Of a DNA stretch of 64,000 nucleotides, positions 27,946-36,569 are shown one piece after another. Every line of letters begins with the position of its first letter. Within the stretch, counting starts at the first letter, position 1. The translations under genes were made by a program, and so were the position numbers. This DNA comes from Syntrophobacter fumaroxidans MPOB (lineage in GTDB: Bacteria > Desulfobacterota > Syntrophobacteria > Syntrophobacterales > Syntrophobacteraceae): positions 682,001-746,000 of the forward strand of contig NC_008554.1 of the NCBI RefSeq assembly GCF_000014965.1. Direction: 5' to 3'. Below the pieces are notes generated by a model. It ran no database searches. It was not told the origin of the DNA and saw nothing but the letters and a program-made list of their open reading frames with translations.

Positions 27946-28824
27946 ATGAGACCCGACACTTTTATGAAAGTCTTTGCATCTATGGTGTTGTCCATAATGC
28001 TCGGTGGCTGCGTTCAGAGCATGCGGAGTCCTGCACTGAAGCATGCCGAAGCCTCCGGCACCACTGAAACCGCTCCGGTTGTGAAGAAGAATCCGGCAGA
28101 AGTCGCCGCGTCGCCTTCCGGATACCCGTTCGACTCGGCCGAAGCCAGGCGGAAGGTGAATCAGTACGAGACTGAGCTGCAACGGAACGGAGGACGGAGA
28201 GACATCGCACTGGTTGAACTGGCGAGGCTTTGTTTCACGTTGGGGGAACTCGGCGAGAAGAGCGAAAGCGAACTGCACTTCAACAAGGGTCGGTATTATG
28301 CGGAGTGTCTCAGCAAGGAGCAGCCGGCACGAGTTGAAGGCCATTACTGGCTGGCGATGAACCTTGCCGGGCTGGCCCGAGCAGGTGGAGCCGGCCGGTC
28401 GCTTCGTTTGCTGTCGGTTATCGTCGACGAGCTCAAGGTCGCATTAGGCATCGATGAGACCTACGACAAAGGCGGCCCGCATCGTGTTTTGGGGCGCATC
28501 CGTTGCAAGGCGCCAGTCTGGCCGTTGTCGGAAGGCAACATGGACCAGTCGCTCGAACATCTCCGAGCCGCGGTGGTAATCGCTCCGGAAAACAGCACCA
28601 ACCATCTTTTCCTGGCCGAGACCCTTTATCAGCTGGGAAAAACCGAGGAAGCCGTCCAGGAATTGGAGCGGGTGGTTTCATCCTCCTGCCGGGCCGCCTA
28701 TTCTGCGGGTGCCCGGGATGATTGCCAGGAGGCGTTGGCCTTGCTCAAGAAGTGCCGGGAGGAGCAAAACTGCGAGCCGGCTGGAAAATCCGTGAATGTA
28801 GCCTCTCCGGGGAAAGCACGGTGA
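27946..28824 (+). CDS. TPR-containing lipoprotein, TRAP TatT-like
   Basis: A 292-residue exported lipoprotein. The ATG at 27946 (GGGAG 8 nt upstream) is followed by a signal peptide and the lipobox LGGC with Cys22. The mature part has helical repeats, for example EGHYWLAMNLAGLAR, YDKGGPHRVLGRI and STNHLFLAETLYQLGKTEEAVQELERV. GPHR plus an NHL-F-LAE-L segment recalls TatT, the TPR component linked to some TRAP transporters, but no TRAP genes are nearby. It likely works in the periplasm as a binding or scaffold protein. Confidence 0.8.
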   Translation: MRPDTFMKVFASMVLSIMLGGCVQSMRSPALKHAEASGTTETAPVVKKNPAEVAASPSGYPFDSAEARRKVNQYETELQRNGGRRDIALVELARLCFTLGELGEKSESELHFNKGRYYAECLSKEQPARVEGHYWLAMNLAGLARAGGAGRSLRLLSVIVDELKVALGIDETYDKGGPHRVLGRIRCKAPVWPLSEGNMDQSLEHLRAAVVIAPENSTNHLFLAETLYQLGKTEEAVQELERVVSSSCRAAYSAGARDDCQEALALLKKCREEQNCEPAGKSVNVASPGKAR

Positions 28825-29086
28825 AGGACGTGACGTGTGCACTACCGAAGCGCACGAAGGGGATGGCAACGACTTCTGCGACCAAGGGCTTTGCGTGGCT
28901 CTCCCCCGCCTGGGGCTTCCATCTTGTGGAGTGGGCGTGGCCGGGGATCGTGCCGGCCGTTGGTCTGTCGGGTCTGGTTGCGCAGGCATGTCAGACCAGC
29001 GGGATCGTCGGGTTAGTTCCCCGGGAGTCAAGCCAATCCAGAGGAAGGAGGACATTTCCTCCACCACCCCAACATAGGAGACCCAG

Positions 29087-29902
29087 ATGATATTACGAAA
29101 ACTTCTCATTGCTGTAATCTGTTTGTTGAGTGCATGTCTGGTCGCAGCCCCCGGATCCGCTGCGCAAGGCCAGGCCGCGGTCCCCTCCGGTTCCCAGGCC
29201 GACGGCATGGCCATCCTCATGCGCACGGCAAATTTTCTCGCACAGGCCGGACAGTTCAGTTTCCGACTTAGCGCAGGGTACGATGTGCTCCAGGAAACGG
29301 GTCAGAAGATCGAATTCGGCGAGGTCCGCCAGGTTACCCTGGTTCGGCCCGACCGAATGCGAGTGGACACCGAGCGCAGCGACGGGGAAAAAGCGCAGGC
29401 GATTTTCAACGGGCAGGAGATCATCGTCTACAGCCCCGGGGACAAGGTGTACGCCACCGCCGGCAAACCCGGCGACCTGGACAGCGCGCTCCGTTACCTT
29501 GTCAATGATCTTCAGCTCCGTCTGCCCCTGTCCCTGATGTACGTACGCGACTTCCCCGCGGAACTGGAACGCCGGATGCTTTCCGTCGATGTGGTCGAAA
29601 AGGTTGCCGCCATGGACGTCCCGTGCATCCACCTGGCGGGTCGCACCGACACCGTGGATTTTCAGTTCTGGATTCCCACTGAGGGTGACCCGCTGCCGCG
29701 TCGCGTCGTCATGACGTACAAGCTTGCGGAGGGGCAGCCACAGTTCTGGGCGAATTTCACCGAATGGAATCTCTCCCCGAATCCACCCCAGGGATTCTTC
29801 TCTTTCACCCCTCCGGAAGGGGTTCAGCGAATTGCGTTCCTGGCCGAGCTGGAGGTGGCAAAGCCCGATGTGAAGAAGGTGAAAAAGGGAGGCAAAAAAT
29901 GA
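29087..29902 (+). CDS. Secreted DUF2092 (LolA-like) protein
   Basis: A 271-residue periplasmic protein with a signal peptide (LLIAVICLLSACLVAAPGSA). A LolA-like beta fold follows, suggested by FSFRLSAGYDVLQETGQKIEFGEVRQVTLVRPDRMRV read in strands, IFNGQEIIVYSPGDKVYA and FSFTPPEGVQRI near the end. This pattern is characteristic of DUF2092 and related outer-membrane lipoprotein-carrier-like proteins. The ATG at 29087 has TAGGAG upstream. The stop overlaps the glycine-rich gene by 4 bp, so the two are co-translated. Confidence 0.82.
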   Translation: MILRKLLIAVICLLSACLVAAPGSAAQGQAAVPSGSQADGMAILMRTANFLAQAGQFSFRLSAGYDVLQETGQKIEFGEVRQVTLVRPDRMRVDTERSDGEKAQAIFNGQEIIVYSPGDKVYATAGKPGDLDSALRYLVNDLQLRLPLSLMYVRDFPAELERRMLSVDVVEKVAAMDVPCIHLAGRTDTVDFQFWIPTEGDPLPRRVVMTYKLAEGQPQFWANFTEWNLSPNPPQGFFSFTPPEGVQRIAFLAELEVAKPDVKKVKKGGKK

Positions 29903-30810
29903 GATACGGCTCATTTCAGAAGATACTGTCCATAGTGACCATCCTTGTATTTGCGATGTTTCTAATCGCCCTTGACGCAGAAGCCCGAGGCGGAGGAGGC
30001 CGCGGTGGAGGCGGCCGCGGCGGCGGGGGTCGCAGCATGTCGAGGGGCGGAGGCGGAGGGTTCAACAGGTCCGGGCCCGCCAGCGGCGGCGGCTTTTCAT
30101 CGAGGTCTTCGATGGGTGGCGGCGGTCGGAGCTATTCCGGTGGCGGGCGGAGCTATTCCGGCGGTGGTCGGAGTTATTCCGGCAGTCGCGGCGGCCAAGG
30201 GTATGGCGGGAGTGGCAGGAGCTATTCCGGCGGTCGCGGCGGCCAGTCATACGGCGCTCAGGGCCGGCAGGCCGGCATGGGCGGACAGCGTTCCGAGATG
30301 CGCGGCCAGCGCCAGGGGCAGCGTACCGATAGGGCCCAGGGACGCCAGGACACCCGGCAGGGACGCCAGGAGGCGCGCACCCAGAGGTCGGGGGACAGAA
30401 GCGATGTCCGTTCGGGTCGGCAGGATTCACGCACCGAACGCCAGGGAACCCGGCAGGAAAATCGTACCGATCGCCAGGGGACCCGCCAGGAACAGCGCAC
30501 TGATCGGCAGGGCCAGCGCCAGGATGCCGTCGGTGATGCCTATGACCACGGGTACGGACATTATGACGATCACTGGGATGGCGGCTACTGGGGTCCTGGT
30601 TACTGGGGGGCTGCAGCCGTCGGTGCCGCCGCGGCTTATGCCGTCGGTACCGCGATCTCCGCTACAGCCTACTCCTCGCTTCCCTGCACGAGCACCACGG
30701 TGGTCGTGGGCGGGGTTTCCTATCGTCAGTGCGGCGGCACCTGGTATCAGCCGGCATACTCCGGGGACGGAGTCACCTACGTCGTCGTCAACCCGCCTCC
30801 AGGCTACTGA
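29899..30810 (+). CDS. Glycine-rich secreted protein, DUF6515-like C-terminus
   Basis: A 303-residue secreted protein. After a signal peptide (about residues 1-30) come low-complexity repeats: GGGGRGGGGRGGGG, then several GGGRSYSGG units, then Arg/Gln/Asp-rich units such as TDRQGTRQEQR. The C-terminal part is different and conserved-looking: YDHGYGHYDDHWDGGYW, a short hydrophobic Ala-rich stretch, CTSTTVVVGGVSYRQCGGTWYQPAY and VVVNPPPGY. That end resembles DUF6515-type surface proteins. Overlap with the DUF2092 gene by ATGA implies a joint envelope role. The repeats would be prone to length change. Confidence 0.8.
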   Translation: MRYGSFQKILSIVTILVFAMFLIALDAEARGGGGRGGGGRGGGGRSMSRGGGGGFNRSGPASGGGFSSRSSMGGGGRSYSGGGRSYSGGGRSYSGSRGGQGYGGSGRSYSGGRGGQSYGAQGRQAGMGGQRSEMRGQRQGQRTDRAQGRQDTRQGRQEARTQRSGDRSDVRSGRQDSRTERQGTRQENRTDRQGTRQEQRTDRQGQRQDAVGDAYDHGYGHYDDHWDGGYWGPGYWGAAAVGAAAAYAVGTAISATAYSSLPCTSTTVVVGGVSYRQCGGTWYQPAYSGDGVTYVVVNPPPGY

Positions 30811-31298
30811 GTGCTGACCGGGTGATTTGGTTCCGATCCATTGAGTTCGGCCATGGGGCTGGGCCTCAGTCCATGGGCCTGCCTGGTTGGAGTCTTGACT
30901 GCGTTTTCATGTCGATGGGAGAGAGGGGGTTACGCTTCAATAGCGGTGACCCCTTCGATTGGTGCGCCCGGTAGGTTCCTTCGGCGTGGTTTGCGATGTG
31001 GGCAGGAGCCGGGTGCGCCCGTGCTCGGCTTCAGCGTGCCTTTCGCCGCGGGCAATATGTTGCTCGCGATTGGGGGTGCGGTTCTTGTCGTTCTCATGAC
31101 CTGAATCAGGCTTCATCACATACCCGGGACAGATTCGGACACAGGGCACACGCGCCAAACAACCGGCACGGGATGTCCTCCGGTTTGCCAATGCCGGATG
31201 CGGGCCCCAGGTAATCCTGGCTCCCGTCCTGTAGGCCGCCACAGGGTTTTCAAGGTGGGGATACAACTCTTCACACACAGCCACAAAGAGGTGTTCGC
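30811..31298. other. Intergenic region with possible remnant
   Basis: Nearly 490 bp between the glycine-rich gene and the next secreted protein. It holds the possible transporter remnant listed at 30841-31104. The downstream 190 bp shows only an imperfect hairpin near 31205-31235 and the promoter region of the gene at 31299. Confidence 0.4.
30841..31104 (+). pseudogene. Possible fragment of an AspT-like (aspartate:alanine antiporter) permease
   Basis: The open frame reads GLGLSPWACLVGVLTAF at its start and APVLGFSVPFAAGNMLLAIGG with VLVVLMT at its end. These resemble two neighbouring membrane segments of AspT/YidE-type carriers, while the stretch between is not protein-like and may be frameshifted. 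A promoter, ribosome site and the rest of such a gene (about 550 codons) are missing. The call is tentative. Confidence 0.3.
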
Positions 31299-31817
31299 AT
31301 GGGAAATCGAACAAAAAGATTGTGCATTCTCCTCGCATTGTCTCTCTGGTGCCTGGCGGCATCACAAAGCACGGTTTCACAGGTTCTGGCCGCTGAAGAA
31401 GGCACCTTTACCGGCACCTGGGTTGCCAATGGCTCCAAGGAAGTGCTCGCTTTCGGGAACGGGAGGGAAGCAGCGCTTTTCAAGCTTTCCGGTCACGTAA
31501 GGTTGATCAAAAAAATCGGGAAGGAAAGCGATTTCTGGGCCGAATGCATCGGCCTTGCAGACTCGGAAACGGGCAGTGACATGCGTTGCGTATGGCGGAG
31601 TCTGGATGGGGAAGAAATCCACCTGATCCTCAAAGGGACGCGGATGGAACAGGGAAGCAGCATCACCGGAACCATTATTGGCGGCACCGGTCCTGCCAAA
31701 GGCATAACCGGCACCATCCGTTTTACCTGGTCCATGATGTCGTTCAAGCAGGCGACGAGCGAGGCCGGAATAGGCGGCTTTGCAAAGGATCTGAGCGGCA
31801 CCTACAAGCTCCCTTGA
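31299..31817 (+). CDS. Small secreted protein of unknown function
   Basis: A 172-residue exported protein. The signal peptide (LCILLALSLWCLAASQSTVSQVLA) is followed by a beta-strand-like mature part with TFTGTWVANGSKEVLAF, GHVRLIKKIGKESDFWAEC, DMRCVWRSLDGEEIHLIL and GTGPAKGITGTIRFTW. The last segment, GGTGPAKGITG, resembles the G-G-TG-x-x-G-x-TG pattern of allene-oxide-cyclase-like and other small beta barrels, but this is weak. GAGGTG precedes the ATG. No known partner lies next to it. Confidence 0.75.
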   Translation: MGNRTKRLCILLALSLWCLAASQSTVSQVLAAEEGTFTGTWVANGSKEVLAFGNGREAALFKLSGHVRLIKKIGKESDFWAECIGLADSETGSDMRCVWRSLDGEEIHLILKGTRMEQGSSITGTIIGGTGPAKGITGTIRFTWSMMSFKQATSEAGIGGFAKDLSGTYKLP

Positions 31818-31859
31818 CACCGAGCTGTCAGTCAACCGCATTCGTTAAGGAGAGAGGAC

Positions 31860-33167
31860 ATGTGGATCGTTGAGCTGCTGGTTGTTCTTTTTTTCATCTG
31901 GCTCGGAGCGAGGCTCGGCAGCATCGGGATAGGATATGCCGGTGGTTTCGGAGTCCTTGTTCTGAGTCTTGGGTTCGGTTTGAAACCGGGCGACATTCCG
32001 TTCGACGTCATCCTTATCATCATGGGGGTGATAGCGGCCATCGCAGCAATGCAGGAGGCGGGGGGCCTGGAATACCTGGTGCAGGTCGCCGCAAGAGTCC
32101 TCAAGAAAAATCCTAAATATATTACGTTCCTGGCGCCGGCCGTGACCTATTTCATGACCCTGTTTGCCGGCACCGGCCATACCGCCTTTCTGGCCCTGCC
32201 CGTTATTGCGGAGGTTGCCAAAAAGGAGGGGATACGCCCCTCGCGGCCGTTGGCCATCGGAACGGTTGCATCGCAGATCGCCATCACAGCCTCCCCCATA
32301 TCCGCGGCGGTTGTCTTCGTTGCATCCGCGCTGGAACCGGTCGGGGTCGATTATGTCAAGCTCCTGCTCATCACCATCCCCAGCACCTTCATCGCGTGCA
32401 TGCTTGGGGCAATCATCACCAATTTCATGGGAAAGGAACTCAAGGATGATCCCGTATATCAGGACCGCCTCGCCAAAGGGCTCGTCAAGGATCCCTCCGA
32501 ATCCGTCGAAGAAAAGGTTCTTCCCCCCGGGGCGAAACTTTCAGTCCTCATTTTCGGTCTCGCCATCGTCTGCGTGGTCTTTTACGCCACGGCCATCAGC
32601 CCGACCGTGGGCCTGATCAAGAAGCCCATTCTGGCCCGGGACCATGCCATCATCTCGTTCATGCTTGCCGCCGCCTCGCTCATTGCCTTGCTGTGCAAGG
32701 TCAAGACGAACAACATCGTGAACGCGGCCACGTTCAAATCCGGCATGAGTGCCTGCATTTGCGTCCTGGGCGTCGCCTGGCTCGGGACCACGTTCGTCTC
32801 GGCGCACCTCAAGGAAATCAACATCCTCGCGGGAGACCTTCTGGCATCCAAGCCGTGGATGCTTGCCGTCGTCCTGTTCTTTGCGGCCATGCTCCTTTAT
32901 TCTCAGGCGGCCACCGCCAAAGCCCTGATGCCCGTTGCCCTGGCGCTCGGAGTGAGTCCGGTGGCGGCCGTGGCGGCGTTTCCTTCCGTGAGCGCTCTTT
33001 TTGTCCTCCCCACCTACCCCACGCTGCTGGCGGCGGTCGAATTCGACGATACCGGTTCGACCCGGATCGGGAAATACGTCTTCGATCACCCGTTCCTGAT
33101 CCCCGGCGTGCTGACCATCACCTTTGCGATTGTTCTCGGTTATGTCTTCGGGCGCCTCATTCTCTGA
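31860..33167 (+). CDS. Anaerobic C4-dicarboxylate carrier, Dcu family
   Basis: A 435-residue inner-membrane carrier with about ten or more TM segments. Family features include the N-terminal LVVLFFIWLGARLGSIGIGYAG in successive parts, LFAGTGHTAFLALPVIAEVAK, ASQIAITASPISAAVV and ALGVSPVAAVAAFPSVSALFVLPTYPT. Dcu proteins exchange fumarate, malate, aspartate and succinate under anaerobic conditions. AAGGAGAGAGG precedes the ATG. The aspartase gene follows 138 bp later, so the pair can import aspartate or fumarate and export succinate. Whether it is DcuA- or DcuB-like cannot be decided here. Confidence 0.93.
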   Translation: MWIVELLVVLFFIWLGARLGSIGIGYAGGFGVLVLSLGFGLKPGDIPFDVILIIMGVIAAIAAMQEAGGLEYLVQVAARVLKKNPKYITFLAPAVTYFMTLFAGTGHTAFLALPVIAEVAKKEGIRPSRPLAIGTVASQIAITASPISAAVVFVASALEPVGVDYVKLLLITIPSTFIACMLGAIITNFMGKELKDDPVYQDRLAKGLVKDPSESVEEKVLPPGAKLSVLIFGLAIVCVVFYATAISPTVGLIKKPILARDHAIISFMLAAASLIALLCKVKTNNIVNAATFKSGMSACICVLGVAWLGTTFVSAHLKEINILAGDLLASKPWMLAVVLFFAAMLLYSQAATAKALMPVALALGVSPVAAVAAFPSVSALFVLPTYPTLLAAVEFDDTGSTRIGKYVFDHPFLIPGVLTITFAIVLGYVFGRLIL

Positions 33168-33305
33168 CATCCCAGCCCTCGATCGTGAGGGATGAACATA
33201 GGAACATAAGACTTGTCGAACAATCGGTAAGAAATCGATGTCTTTTGGTGATGAACAACGCGGAACGTGAGCGGAACTCGCGAGCTAAACCTTAAGGAGG
33301 AGACC

Positions 33306-34709
33306 ATGGGATACAGGATAGAAAAGGATTTCCTGGGTGAGAAACAGATTCCGGACGACGTGTATTATGGCGTCCAGACGCTGCGGGGCAAGGAGAACTT
33401 CCTCATCACCAACATGCCGGTGTCCAAGGAGCCGAACTTCGTCAAGGCGTTCGGCTACGTGAAGAAGGCCGCCGCCATGGCGAACCGCGACCTCGGCGTG
33501 CTCGACCCCAAGATTGCCGAAGCGATCATTAGCGCGTGCGACCGAATCATCGCGGGCGAGATGCTCGACCAGTTCGTGACCGACTTCATCCAGGGCGGTG
33601 CGGGCACCTCGGTCAACATGAACGCCAACGAGGTGATTGCGAACCTCGCGCTGGAGAGCCTCGGGCATAAAAAGGGCGAGTACCAGTACGTCAATCCCAA
33701 CGATCATGTGAACTTCGGGCAGTCAACGAACGACGTATATCCGACAGCCTTCCACCTCGGATTGATCCTGCGGCTGGAAAGCTACATGGAGTCGCTGGGC
33801 CGGCTCCGGGACGCTTTTTTCGCCAAGGCCAAGGAGTTCGAAAATGTTCTCAAGATGGGGCGAACCCACCTCCAGGACGCGGTCCCCATGTCACTTGGCC
33901 AGGAGTTCCACGGCTGGGGCACGACGGTCGGCGAGGAGGTGCATCGGATCGCCGAGGTCCGGCAGATGCTGCAAGGCGTCAACCTCGGCGCGACCGCGAT
34001 CGGCACGACCGTTACTGCGGCACCCGGTTACCCCGAACTCGCGGTGAAATACCTCTCCGAGCTAACCGGCATAGAATTCACCCTGGCAGAAGATCTTATC
34101 GAGGCGACATCGGATACGGGCGACTACGTGCTGCTCTCCGGCGTGATCAAGCACACCTCGGTCAAGCTCACCAAGATCTGCAACGACATTCGCATGCTCG
34201 CCTCGGGCCCGCGCTGCGGATTCGGCGAAATCAACCTCCCACAGCTGCAGCCCGGTTCGTCGATCATGCCGGGCAAGGTCAACCCGGTCATCCCGGAGGT
34301 GGTGAACCAGACGGGGTTCCTGGTGATCGGACTCGATCTCACGGTTTCGCTGGCGGCCTCCGCGGGACAACTGCAGCTCAATGTGATGGAGCCCGTGATC
34401 ACCTTCGCTCTCTTCGCCTCGATCATGACGATGCAGCGCGCGGTCGAAAGCCTTCGGGTAAACTGCATCGAGGGCATCACGGCCAATGCGGACCGGACGC
34501 GCGACATGGTGCTCAACTCGCTTGGCATCGTGACCGTGCTGAAACCCTCTCTCGGCTACAAGCAATGCGCGGAGATCGCACGTGAGGGCTTCCTGACCGA
34601 GAAATCGCTGCACGAGATCGTAGTCAATGAGCGCAAGCTGCTGACGCAGGAAAAATGGGACGAGGTCTTTTCATTCGATAATCTCATCAGCCCGAAGTTC
34701 GAACAGTAG
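33306..34709 (+). CDS. aspA: Aspartate ammonia-lyase
   Basis: Interconverts aspartate with fumarate and ammonia. The 467-residue protein belongs to the fumarase/aspartase superfamily: GVQTLRGKENF near the N-terminus, QGGAGTSVNMNANEVIAN, VNFGQSTNDVYPTA and the signature GSSIMPGKVNPVIPEVV. The early YYGVQTLR-ENF segment favours aspartase over class II fumarase. AAGGAGGAG lies just before the ATG at 33306. Next to the Dcu carrier it would feed fumarate into fumarate respiration or supply aspartate. Confidence 0.95.
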   Translation: MGYRIEKDFLGEKQIPDDVYYGVQTLRGKENFLITNMPVSKEPNFVKAFGYVKKAAAMANRDLGVLDPKIAEAIISACDRIIAGEMLDQFVTDFIQGGAGTSVNMNANEVIANLALESLGHKKGEYQYVNPNDHVNFGQSTNDVYPTAFHLGLILRLESYMESLGRLRDAFFAKAKEFENVLKMGRTHLQDAVPMSLGQEFHGWGTTVGEEVHRIAEVRQMLQGVNLGATAIGTTVTAAPGYPELAVKYLSELTGIEFTLAEDLIEATSDTGDYVLLSGVIKHTSVKLTKICNDIRMLASGPRCGFGEINLPQLQPGSSIMPGKVNPVIPEVVNQTGFLVIGLDLTVSLAASAGQLQLNVMEPVITFALFASIMTMQRAVESLRVNCIEGITANADRTRDMVLNSLGIVTVLKPSLGYKQCAEIAREGFLTEKSLHEIVVNERKLLTQEKWDEVFSFDNLISPKFEQ

Positions 34710-34854
34710 GAAGTCCCGCGGAAACCGCCCCCAACAAAGAGAAACGGGGCGGATCGGAGTGCAATTGCCTCGATCCGCCTCGGAATGTTCCCCGTGCAAA
34801 TGGAAGCACGATCAAGGGAAAGAACATGAGAAGACCCGTGAAAGGAGAAGGCGG

Positions 34855-35346
34855 ATGATGAAGAAACACAAAGTGGTTCTAACCGTTTTTCTGATTGCAG
34901 CCGTTGTGCTGGCTGCCGCCCCTGTGCCCGCTCAGGAAAAAGCGGCGGATAACATGCAGATCGTCCTCGAAAAGGCCCGCGCCGACAAGAAACTCCTGGT
35001 TGCAGGGAACATGCAGCTCACAGAGGCCGAAGGGAAAGTCTTCTGGCCGGTCTATGAACGATATCAGGATGAGCTGTTTCTTCTTCGCGCACGAACTCTC
35101 AAATTGCTTGACGATTATGCGGATTCCTACGAAAAGCTGACCAACGAAATGGCCAAAAAGCTGCTCGACGAGTATATGACCATTGAGACTTTGCGGCTGA
35201 AGCTCCACCAGGCCTACTTGCCCAAGTTCCGAAAGGCTCTGCCCGACAAAAAGGTCGCCCGATATTACCAGATAGAGAACAAGGTCCAGGCTGCTCTAAT
35301 GTATGAATTTGCCCGCAAAATACCGCTGGCAAAAACGGATGGCTAA
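34855..35346 (+). CDS. Small periplasmic helical protein
   Basis: A 163-residue exported protein with a signal peptide (VVLTVFLIAAVVLAAAPVPA) and an all-helical, charged mature part: MQLTEAEGKVFWPVYERYQDEL, LLDDYADSYEKLTNEMAKKLLDEY, LRLKLHQAYLPKFRKALPDKKVARYYQIENKV read in parts. The L-T-E-A-x-x-K-x-FWP-x-Y motif occurs in many small envelope proteins sometimes compared with Spy. A chaperone or sensor role is possible but unproven. AAAGGAG precedes two adjacent ATGs; 34855 is used. Confidence 0.8.
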   Translation: MMKKHKVVLTVFLIAAVVLAAAPVPAQEKAADNMQIVLEKARADKKLLVAGNMQLTEAEGKVFWPVYERYQDELFLLRARTLKLLDDYADSYEKLTNEMAKKLLDEYMTIETLRLKLHQAYLPKFRKALPDKKVARYYQIENKVQAALMYEFARKIPLAKTDG

Positions 35347-35468
35347 CTCATATGTCCGAGGGCGCGGGAGTGAATGGCGGGACCATTGCCGTCCACTGTC
35401 TTCGGAGCTCTTCATGGATTGTCCACGGGCCTTGCAAAACCAGACTGACAGAGAATGAGGGAGCGAGT

Positions 35469-36026
35469 ATGAGATATTTTCATTTGATGTTGGCACTCTT
35501 GACCTTCCTGTTTGTGGGAAGTGCACTCATTACCCCGAATTCGGCTTCGGGAGCATCCGCGGCAGAAATCAACCGCGATGTGGGAAAGGCACTGCAGCAG
35601 CTGTATGCGCAATCACCTTCAGCCGCGGCGCTGGGCAAAAAAGCCAGAGCCATCCTTGTCTTTCCGAGCATTGTCAAGGGAGGTTTCATCGTGGGAGGCC
35701 AATATGGCGAGGGTGCTCTTTTGATGAACAGGAAAATCGTCGGCTACTACAACACCGTTCAGGCTTCTTACGGACTGCAGGCGGGGGTGCAGAAGTATGG
35801 GTACGCACTGTTCCTCATGACTGACTCTGCGCTCAATTGGGTCAACAGAAGCAATGGGTGGGAGTTTGGTACCGGCCCCAGCATTGTTATCGTGGATGTC
35901 GGGAAAGCCGGATCGATGACTACCACGACGCTTCAGTCGGATGTCTACGCCTTCTTCTTCAGTCAAAGGGGACTGATGGGCGGCCTGGGCCTGCAGGGTA
36001 CGAAAGTCACCAGGATCAGCAAGTAG
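35469..36026 (+). CDS. Lipid-binding SYLF-domain protein (Ysc84-like)
   Basis: A 185-residue exported protein. The signal peptide (LMLALLTFLFVGSALITPNS) is followed by the SYLF domain: ARAILVFPSIVKGGFIVGGQ, GEGALLMNRKIVGYYNTVQASYGLQAG in two parts, DVGKAGSMTTTTLQSDVYAFFFSQRGLMGGLGLQG and the end TKVTRISK. Such domains bind phosphoinositides in eukaryotes and occur in bacterial envelope-stress loci. The ATG at 35469 has GAGGGAG upstream. A truncated DUF1269 gene follows directly in the same frame after the TAG. Confidence 0.88.
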   Translation: MRYFHLMLALLTFLFVGSALITPNSASGASAAEINRDVGKALQQLYAQSPSAAALGKKARAILVFPSIVKGGFIVGGQYGEGALLMNRKIVGYYNTVQASYGLQAGVQKYGYALFLMTDSALNWVNRSNGWEFGTGPSIVIVDVGKAGSMTTTTLQSDVYAFFFSQRGLMGGLGLQGTKVTRISK

Positions 36027-36344
36027 CTGGAGGCAGCGAGAGGGGGGGTCTGGGGGGCACTCATCGGCGTGATCTTTTTGAATCCGCTCCTGGGAATGGC
36101 CGCCGGCGCCACGGCCGGCACGGTCGGAGGGGCCCTCGCCGACGTCGGAATAAACGGTAAGTTTATGAAGGAACTTGCTGCTCAGTTGCATCCAAACTCC
36201 TCTGCTCTCTTCGTTCTTGCAAGGAAAGCAACGCCGGATAAGGTCCTTGACGAGATAAAGGGAACCGGGGGCAAGATTCTTCAAACCTCCCTGTCGCACG
36301 AAAATGAGGCCAAACTTGCGGCAGTCCTGGCAGACAATCAATGA
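36027..36344 (+). pseudogene. 5'-truncated DUF1269 membrane protein gene
   Basis: Protein-like sequence starts immediately after the SYLF stop codon and in the same frame: LEAARGGVWGALIGVIFLNPLLG, AGGALADVGINGKFMKELA (approximately), SSALFVLARKATPDKVLDEIKG and LSHENEAKLAAVLADNQ. DUF1269 proteins are about 160-170 residues, and this is only their C-terminal two thirds, starting within the glycine-rich membrane segment. A GTG at 36069 could start a 91-residue product. The N-terminal part appears to have been deleted, joining the remainder to the SYLF gene end. Confidence 0.7.
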
Positions 36345-36473
36345 GTGAGGACGAGATTTCCCTCCTGTTGCGGGCGGTTGATTGCAGATTTGGTTTGGCG
36401 AACCGGCAGACTGGGTGTTGCACGAGGCTTGGGGCCGGTGCGCCGACATTTCACGGGAGAAAAGAGCGATCAC

Positions 36474-36569
36474 ATGACCCCGGAAGACTTCATACGGATT
36501 TACCTAGAAAATAGATTCCCGGGTGAGTCTGTTTTCATGCTTCGCGGGTGTCGCAGGGGGCATGGATAA
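36474..36569 (+). other. Short open frame ending at the border of the 219-bp element
   Basis: GGGAGAAAAG precedes an ATG with 31 codons (MTPEDFIRIYLENRFPGESV and on) and a TAA that ends exactly where the repeat element begins. It may be the start of a gene cut by the insertion, or chance. No family is recognised. Confidence 0.3.

Noticed and set aside
28825-29086. Open frames in two phases between the TPR lipoprotein and DUF2092 genes
   Set aside because: No ribosome site, no family content. The stretch holds only the ribosome site of the DUF2092 gene and a small GGAGG/CCTCC hairpin.
29900-30810. Second open frame of 281 codons across the glycine-rich gene
   Set aside because: The frame of the MRYGSFQ protein has a signal peptide, coupled start and a conserved-looking C-terminus. 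The other frame is only Ala/Arg-rich.
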